Shown here: positions 59,352-64,000 of the stretch, one piece after another | How positions within the stretch are numbered: position 1 is the first letter of the stretch | Layout of the letters: each line of letters starts with the position of its first letter | NCBI GenBank assembly: GCA_963736525.1 | Contig: CAVTPF010000012.1 | Coordinates: 62,001 to 126,000, forward strand | DNA: 64,000 nucleotides | Direction: 5' to 3' | From: Bog-473 sp963736525 | GTDB taxonomy: Bacteria; Actinomycetota; Acidimicrobiia; Acidimicrobiales; RAAP-2 | Translations under genes and position numbers: made by a program | The notes under the pieces: generated by a model | Database searches by the model: none | Seen by the model: the letters and a program-made list of their open reading frames with translations, nothing else | What the model was told of the DNA's origin: nothing

Positions 59352-60353
59352 ATGTCGCGCGACCTGGCCATCGACCTGGGTACGGCCAACACGCTCGTCT
59401 ACGCCAAGGGCAAGGGCGTGGTGCTCAACGAGCCCACCGTGGTCGCGCTCGACTCGCGCAGCCGCGAGGTGCTCGCCATAGGGACGGACGCGTGGCAGAT
59501 GATCGGCCGGACGCCGGGCTACATCGTGGCCGAGCGGCCCCTGCGTGGCGGCGCCATCACCGACTTCGAGGTCACCGAACGGATGCTCAGCGTGTTGTTG
59601 CGCCGGGTGGGTGTCAGCCGCCTGAACCGGCCCAAGGTCCTCATCTGCGTGCCCTCCGCCATCACCGCGGTGGAACGGCGCGCCGTCAAGGAGGCGGCCC
59701 GGCGCGCCGGCGCATCGGCCAGCTTCCTCATCGAGCAGCCCATGGCGGCGGCCATCGGCGCCGGTCTGCCGATCCACGAGCCGGTGGGGAACATGGTGGT
59801 CGACGTGGGCGGCGGCACGGCGGAGATGGCGGTGATCTCACTGGGAGGTGTCGTCGCCGTGCAGGCGCTGCGCTGCGGCGGCTTCGACTTCGACGCGTCG
59901 ATCCAGACCTTCGTCCGGCACCGCTACGGCGTGGCCATCGGCGAGCGGACGGCCGAGGCGGTCAAGCTGGCCATCGGCTCCGCCTCCCCCTACGACAGGG
60001 AGCAGCAGGCCGAGATCCGCGGCCGCGAGGTGGCCACCGGCCGGCCGAAGACGGTCGTGCTGTCCCCGGTCGAGATCCGCGGGGCCATGGAGGACAACGT
60101 GCGGTCCATCGTCGTGGCGGCGGCGGAGTGCCTGGGGGAGGCGCCGCCCGAGCTGGCCCAGGACATCATGTTCGAGGGCGTCCACCTGACCGGCGGCGGG
60201 GCGCTGCTGCGCGGCATGACCCAGCGTCTGGCCGACGCGACCGCCGTCCCGGTGCACCTGGTCGACACGCCCCTCGAGTGCGTGGTGCAGGGTGCGGGCG
60301 TGTGCCTGGAGTCGTTCGACAAGCTGAAGCGGCTGTTCACCCAGGAGGACTAG
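59352..60353 (+). CDS. mreB: MreB/Mbl family actin-like protein
   Basis: This 333-residue bacterial actin directs peripheral peptidoglycan synthesis in rod-shaped cells. The phosphate-1 motif is DLAIDLGTANTLVYAKGKGVVLNEP, with VPSAITAVERRAVKEAARRAG, phosphate-2 VVDVGGGTAEMAVISLGG and adenosine motif HLTGGGALLRGMTQRLAD. ATG 59352 is chosen; it lacks a ribosome-binding site, so a leaderless message is possible. mreC and mreD are absent nearby; the neighbours are HtrA-like, HEAT and PDZ-Lon genes. Confidence 0.9.
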   Translation: MSRDLAIDLGTANTLVYAKGKGVVLNEPTVVALDSRSREVLAIGTDAWQMIGRTPGYIVAERPLRGGAITDFEVTERMLSVLLRRVGVSRLNRPKVLICVPSAITAVERRAVKEAARRAGASASFLIEQPMAAAIGAGLPIHEPVGNMVVDVGGGTAEMAVISLGGVVAVQALRCGGFDFDASIQTFVRHRYGVAIGERTAEAVKLAIGSASPYDREQQAEIRGREVATGRPKTVVLSPVEIRGAMEDNVRSIVVAAAECLGEAPPELAQDIMFEGVHLTGGGALLRGMTQRLADATAVPVHLVDTPLECVVQGAGVCLESFDKLKRLFTQED

Positions 60354-60387
60354 TCACCCCGGGGGCCGAATCACCCAGGGGGACGCG
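60337..60387. repeat. Three 17-bp degenerate repeats across two opposing stop codons
   Basis: TCACCCAGGAGGACTAG (60337-60353), TCACCCCGGGGGCCGAA (60354-60370) and TCACCCAGGGGGACGCG (60371-60387) form a 17-bp period. The first copy includes the mreB stop codon. The third copy includes the stop of the minus-strand HEAT gene, whose coding end overlaps it. Confidence 0.85.
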
Positions 60388-61054
60388 TGCCCTCGGGCAC
60401 CGGGTCGCCCGACCCGGCGTCGAGCAGCTCGTCGGCGGCCTGGCGCACCTGCCAGTCCCGGTCGCCCGAGGCGACGCGCAGGGCAGGCTCGACCCTCGGG
60501 TCGTCGAAGCCGGCCAGCGCCACCGTCGCCCGTCGCCGGACGGTCGGCTTGTCGTGCAGCGCGGCCAGCACGGCCGGGAGCCCGGCCGGGTCGCCGATGG
60601 CCCCCAGTGCGGCGACCGCCGCCTCGCGACAGCGGGTGTCGGGGTGTGCGCTCGCCGTCGTCACGAGGTCCGCCACGGCCGGCCGGTGGTGCCGTTCGGC
60701 GAGGAACCAGGCCGCGCCGACCACGACCAGAGGATCAGCGTCGCGGAGCGCGCCGGTGACGGCGGCGGGGAGCGCCGAGCGCGAACCGCGGCCGCGCACG
60801 CCGGGCGCGGCGTCGACGGCGCGGCGTCGCACCGCAGGCGAGCCCACCTTCAGCGCCGCGATGACGTCGTTTGCCATGAGGTGTCCCAGGCGGGCCAACG
60901 CGCCGAGGGCCGCGACCTGCACCCCTTCGTCGGGATCATCGAGGGCCTGCCGCACCGTGGCGATGTCACCCCGGTGGCCCGCCACGGTGACCTGGCGCCG
61001 GCGCAGCGTGGCGCGGCTCTCGCGGCCCGCATCCGTGGCAACATCGTCGCTCAC
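60371..61054 (-). CDS. HEAT-repeat protein
   Basis: This 227-residue protein has at least five HEAT/PBS-lyase-type helical repeats (VQVAALGALARLGH, VGAAWFLAERHHRPA, CREAAVAALGAIGDPAGL, RRRATVALAGFDD, WQVRQAADELLDAG). Such repeats make a curved scaffold for protein binding. Two starts are possible, GTG 61075 or GTG 61054. The latter is listed because it leaves ten bases before the divergent PDZ-Lon start at 61065, whereas 61075 would overlap it. The C-terminus carries a 17-bp repeat unit. Confidence 0.8.
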   Translation of the reverse strand: MSDDVATDAGRESRATLRRRQVTVAGHRGDIATVRQALDDPDEGVQVAALGALARLGHLMANDVIAALKVGSPAVRRRAVDAAPGVRGRGSRSALPAAVTGALRDADPLVVVGAAWFLAERHHRPAVADLVTTASAHPDTRCREAAVAALGAIGDPAGLPAVLAALHDKPTVRRRATVALAGFDDPRVEPALRVASGDRDWQVRQAADELLDAGSGDPVPEGTRPPG

Positions 61055-61064
61055 CGTTTCGAGT

Positions 61065-62261
61065 ATGTCCGACACTGACGCGACCGCCGACGGGGACGCC
61101 GCGGCGACACCCCCTGCCAGCCCCGCCGGCCCCGTCGCGCCCCGCCGGCGGGGCCGGAGACGGATCTGGCCCTGGTTCGTCACCGGCGCCGTGGCCGCCG
61201 TTCTCATCGCAGCCTTGGTCGCCGCCCGCATCTCGGTCAACTACTACGTCATCACCCCCGGGGACGCCACGCCGGTCGCCCAGTACATCGAGGTGCCCTC
61301 GGCGGACAACCATCCCCTGACCGGCAAGATCCTGCTGACCGACGTCTTCTTGTCCCAGCTCAACGCCCTCAGCTATCTGCAGTACCGCTACTTCGACTCG
61401 GACAGCCAGGTCGTCTCGGGTGCCGCGCTGCTCGGCCCCACGCCGAACGAGACCCAATTCCTCAACCAGGGCTACCTCCAGATGGCCCAGGCCCAGTCCT
61501 TCGCCACGGCGGCCGCGCTGACGCATCTCGGCTACACGGTCACCTCCACCAATGCCGGCGCGCTCATCTACGGCATCGAGCCCGGGTCCCCCGCCTCCAC
61601 GACCCTGCAGGTGGCCCAGGTGATCACCGCGGTGAACGGCACGGCCACGCCGACGGCCTGCGCCCTCATCAGTGCCCTGCACGGGGTGACGCCGGGGACG
61701 ACGGTCTCCCTCAGCGTCGAGCAGTCCTCCATCAACGACGTCGGCGACGTCGTGCCCGGGCCGACCGTCCAGAAGCCTGTGACGCTGGCGACGCCCCCCA
61801 AGGGCCTGGTCGACATGGGATGCGGGGCGCCGACCAGGCCGACCGCCTACCTCGGGATCGACCCGCAGACCCAGCAGGACTGGCACTTCCCCGTCCAGGT
61901 GACGGTGCACACACAGGACATCGGCGGCCCGTCGGCCGGCCTGGCCATGACGCTCGGCATCATCGACAAGCTGAGCAGCGGGCGCCTCACCGGCCACCGG
62001 ATCGTCGCGGCCACCGGCACCATCGACCAGTACGGCAACGTCGGTGACGTGGGCGGCGTGGCCGAGAAGACCATCGCCGTCGAGCGAGCGGGGGCCACCG
62101 TCTTCTTCGTGCCCTCGGTGGAGCTCGAGGCGGCCGAGTCCAAGGCGACCCCGCAGCTGCACGTCTACGCGGTCAGCAACCTGAATCAGGTGCTGCGCAT
62201 CCTCAAACACCTCGGGGGCAACGTCCCCACCAACCCGGTGTCCGCCCAGGCGGCGCCATAG
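61065..62261 (+). CDS. PDZ-domain Lon-type serine protease (YlbL-like)
   Basis: This 398-residue membrane protease has one N-terminal TM segment (WPWFVTGAVAAVLIAALVAA, about 35-55), a PDZ domain near residues 165-235 (IEPGSPASTTLQVAQVITAVNG) and a C-terminal Lon (S16) proteolytic domain. Catalytic Ser290 is in GGPSAGLAMTLG and Lys335 in GGVAEKTIAVERAGATV, spaced 45 residues, as in Lon. It lacks an AAA ATPase. YlbL-type proteases are thought to act on envelope proteins. It is followed nine bases later by the DivIVA-like gene. Confidence 0.9.
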   Translation: MSDTDATADGDAAATPPASPAGPVAPRRRGRRRIWPWFVTGAVAAVLIAALVAARISVNYYVITPGDATPVAQYIEVPSADNHPLTGKILLTDVFLSQLNALSYLQYRYFDSDSQVVSGAALLGPTPNETQFLNQGYLQMAQAQSFATAAALTHLGYTVTSTNAGALIYGIEPGSPASTTLQVAQVITAVNGTATPTACALISALHGVTPGTTVSLSVEQSSINDVGDVVPGPTVQKPVTLATPPKGLVDMGCGAPTRPTAYLGIDPQTQQDWHFPVQVTVHTQDIGGPSAGLAMTLGIIDKLSSGRLTGHRIVAATGTIDQYGNVGDVGGVAEKTIAVERAGATVFFVPSVELEAAESKATPQLHVYAVSNLNQVLRILKHLGGNVPTNPVSAQAAP

Positions 62262-62270
62262 GCTCTGGCC

Positions 62271-63977
62271 ATGCCCGAAGGCCGTGCCCCCATCTCTTCG
62301 TCCCGCATCGCGACCGGGGACATCGCCCGTCACTCCTTTGCCATCGTCCGCCGGGGTTTCGACACCGACGAGGTACGGGCGTACCTCCAATCGGTGGGAC
62401 GGAGCCTGGAGGCGCTCGAGGAGCGCGAGCAGGAGCTGCGGGCCGAGCTGGCCGAGGCCGAGGAGCGCGCCGCGCACCCGGTGGTCGACGAGGCCACCCT
62501 CACCGCGTCGCTCGGCCAGCACAGCGCGCAGATCCTGCGCCACGCGCACGAGGAGGCAGCCCGCATCGTCGCCCAGGCCCAGGAGGGCGCCGCCACGCTG
62601 CTGCGTGAGACCCAGAGCCAGGTAGACGAGCTCCAGGCGCGCACGGAGGCCTCGTCTGCCGAGCGGGTGGTCGAGGTGGAACTGCTGGTGGCCAACGCGC
62701 AGCAAGAAGCCCGCGTCGACAGCGAGCGGATCGTTGGCGACGCGTTGGCGGAGGGGGAGGCGATCATCGCCCGCGCCAAGGACGAGGGCCGCGCCCTCCT
62801 CGAGCAGGTCCAGGAGGCCCGGCGCCGGGTGCTGGCCGACCTGGCCTCGCGGCGACGAGGGCTCGGGATCCAGATCGAGCAGCTGCGTGCCGCGCGTGAC
62901 GAGATGGCCGCCTCGGTGCACGGCGTGCGCGACCGCGTCGACGGGATCCTGGCCCACTTGGACCGCACCGACGAGGAGGCGCGGGCGGCCGCGCAGGCCG
63001 TCGGCGACCAGTTCCGCCTGCACGGTGGCGAGCCTCACGACCAGGATGCCGAAGGCGAGGTGTCCGGCGAGGCGCCACCGACCGGGCCGACGCCGATCGT
63101 CGGGGGTGGGAAACCCGGCCCCGCCTCTGAGCCGGACGACGCTGGCGTCCCGGCGGCGGCGCCATCGGTCGACGAGCTCTTCGCGCGTATTCGCGCCGGG
63201 TCCGGGGAAGCCGCGCCGTCGTCCGGGCACGCGCCTGAGCGCACGCCCGAGGCCGGGCTCGAGAGCGCGGCCGAGGCCGTCGCCCCGGACGCGGCAGCCG
63301 CCGCCGGGGCCGTGGACGCGACCGAGGCGGACGTAGAGCCAGGGCCGGATGACGCCCTCATCGCCCGTCGCGACGAGCTGCTCGGACCAGTGGCGGCGCG
63401 TCTCGGCCGGACGGTGAAGCGTGCACTTGGCGACGACCAGAACCGGCTGCTCGACCGGCTCCGCAGCGCGCCGTCGCTGACGGCGGACGACCTGGTCGGG
63501 CCCGAGGAGGAGCACGTGGCGGCGTTCGCCACCGCGGGCCGCCGCCACTTGGCCGACGCCTTCGCCGCGGGGGTGGCGTTCGCCGGGGCTGACGCGGCGG
63601 GTGTCTCGACGAGCGACGTGGTCGAGCAGTCGGTGGAGGGACTGGCGCACGTCGTCGTCACCATGCTGCGGCGGCAGATCGCGGACGGCAGCGGCGAGCT
63701 CGGCGACCGGGTGGGCGCCGCGTTCCGCGAGTGGCGCGGGGAACGGGTGGAACGCCTCGTCGGCGACTACGCGACCCAGGCCTTCTCGGCCGGCGTGGCC
63801 GCGGCCGGCGCGTCGACCAAGCTCCGCTGGGTCGTGACGTCGGCCGCTGGTTGCTCGGACTGCGAGGACAACGCGCTGGCCGGCGCGATCAGCGGCTCCG
63901 AAGAGTTCCCCACCGGGCACTTCTACCCGCCGGCGCACTCGGGCTGTCGGTGTCTCGTGGCCCTCTCAGACGACTGA
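62271..63977 (+). CDS. DivIVA-like coiled-coil protein fused to a phage MuF-like C-terminus
   Basis: This 568-residue protein begins with a DivIVA membrane-binding motif, GDIARHSFAIVRRGFDTDEVRAYLQSVGRSLE (about 16-48). A long coiled coil (about 48-250) and an acidic, proline/alanine-rich linker follow. The final 200 residues are helical, and the last 45 read RWVVTSAAGCSDCEDN and YPPAHSGCRCLV. This Cys528, Cys531, His556, Cys559, Cys561 set is the signature of phage Mu gpF/SPP1 gp7 head-morphogenesis domains. DivIVA proteins mark poles and division sites. No known DivIVA protein that I can recall carries such a domain. Confidence 0.8.
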   Translation: MPEGRAPISSSRIATGDIARHSFAIVRRGFDTDEVRAYLQSVGRSLEALEEREQELRAELAEAEERAAHPVVDEATLTASLGQHSAQILRHAHEEAARIVAQAQEGAATLLRETQSQVDELQARTEASSAERVVEVELLVANAQQEARVDSERIVGDALAEGEAIIARAKDEGRALLEQVQEARRRVLADLASRRRGLGIQIEQLRAARDEMAASVHGVRDRVDGILAHLDRTDEEARAAAQAVGDQFRLHGGEPHDQDAEGEVSGEAPPTGPTPIVGGGKPGPASEPDDAGVPAAAPSVDELFARIRAGSGEAAPSSGHAPERTPEAGLESAAEAVAPDAAAAAGAVDATEADVEPGPDDALIARRDELLGPVAARLGRTVKRALGDDQNRLLDRLRSAPSLTADDLVGPEEEHVAAFATAGRRHLADAFAAGVAFAGADAAGVSTSDVVEQSVEGLAHVVVTMLRRQIADGSGELGDRVGAAFREWRGERVERLVGDYATQAFSAGVAAAGASTKLRWVVTSAAGCSDCEDNALAGAISGSEEFPTGHFYPPAHSGCRCLVALSDD

Positions 63978-64000
63978 GCACGGCTGAGCACGGCTGAGCT
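63974..64000. repeat. 10-bp tandem repeat at the stop codon of the last gene
   Basis: CTGAGCACGG is repeated from 63974 to 63993 and continues partly to the window end (about 2.7 copies seen). The first copy contains the TGA stop of the DivIVA-like gene. Confidence 0.9.

Noticed and set aside
60966..63938. 990-residue minus-strand frame opposite PDZ-Lon and the DivIVA-like gene
   Set aside because: The plus-strand genes have intact catalytic and structural motifs. The antisense frame is Gly/Arg/Val-rich and featureless.

Overview
This window is about 64 kb of high-GC DNA with nearly every codon ending in G or C. Frequent GTG starts, four-base GTGA stop/start overlaps, two WhiB regulators, a GuaB3-type IMP dehydrogenase paralogue, a deazaflavin (F420)-type reductase and a CIRCE-controlled groES all point to Actinomycetota. 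MreB, an SdhC-A-B complex and the overall gene set suggest a deep-branching class such as Acidimicrobiia, but that placement is inference. No rRNA, tRNA, CRISPR array, insertion sequence or prophage was seen. Most of the window is housekeeping chromosome with accessory genes between the blocks.

Layout. 1-3.1 kb: end of a family-4 uracil-DNA glycosylase, tsaE, tsaB, rimI (tsaD absent) and an aldo/keto reductase. 3.2-6.7 kb: GYD-domain protein, an 18-bp tandem array, and a minus-strand pair of family-1 glycosyltransferase and GH13 glucosidase. 7.1-9.2 kb: CIRCE, groES, groEL. 9.8-15.2 kb: secreted phosphoesterase, secreted protein, methyltransferase, NUDIX hydrolase and hydratase. 15.5-20.8 kb: guaB3, guaA and a PcrA/UvrD helicase. 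20.9-24.2 kb: RDD-like membrane protein, B12-binding mutase subunit, sucC, sucD. 24.3-26.8 kb: membrane protein, K+ channel, GT2 glycosyltransferase. 27.0-31.4 kb: purine/one-carbon operon purN-purH-folD-cupin-metF.

31.4-32.6 kb: a two-gene module of a repeat-bearing protein and a nucleotidyltransferase, resembling a toxin-antitoxin pair. 32.7-35.0 kb: icd and mdh. 35.1-38.5 kb: overlapping ATP-grasp, alpha-E and transglutaminase genes. 38.5-42.8 kb: ACT protein, Gfo/Idh/MocA oxidoreductase, COG4705 membrane protein, DinB-like protein and GNAT. 43.2-44.5 kb: divergent F420-type reductase and TetR regulator with a clear promoter/operator. 44.5-49.3 kb: small hypotheticals, SCP2-like protein and sdhCAB on the minus strand. 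49.5-54.0 kb: LysR regulator and a MoxR/von Willebrand A pair. 54.3-55.8 kb: WhiB, formiminotransferase-like protein, WhiB.

56.0-64.0 kb is the most distinctive part. It holds small hypotheticals, an apparent operon of two proteases that both seem to have lost catalytic residues (HtrA/PDZ-like and zincin-like), MreB, a HEAT-repeat protein, an intact PDZ-Lon protease, and a DivIVA-like coiled-coil protein fused to a phage Mu gpF/SPP1 gp7-like C-terminus. TCA-cycle genes (sucCD, icd, mdh, sdhCAB) and purine/one-carbon genes (guaB3, guaA, purN, purH, folD, metF) are strongly represented. A recurring structural oddity is short tandem repeats starting at or spanning stop codons, seen at five places.
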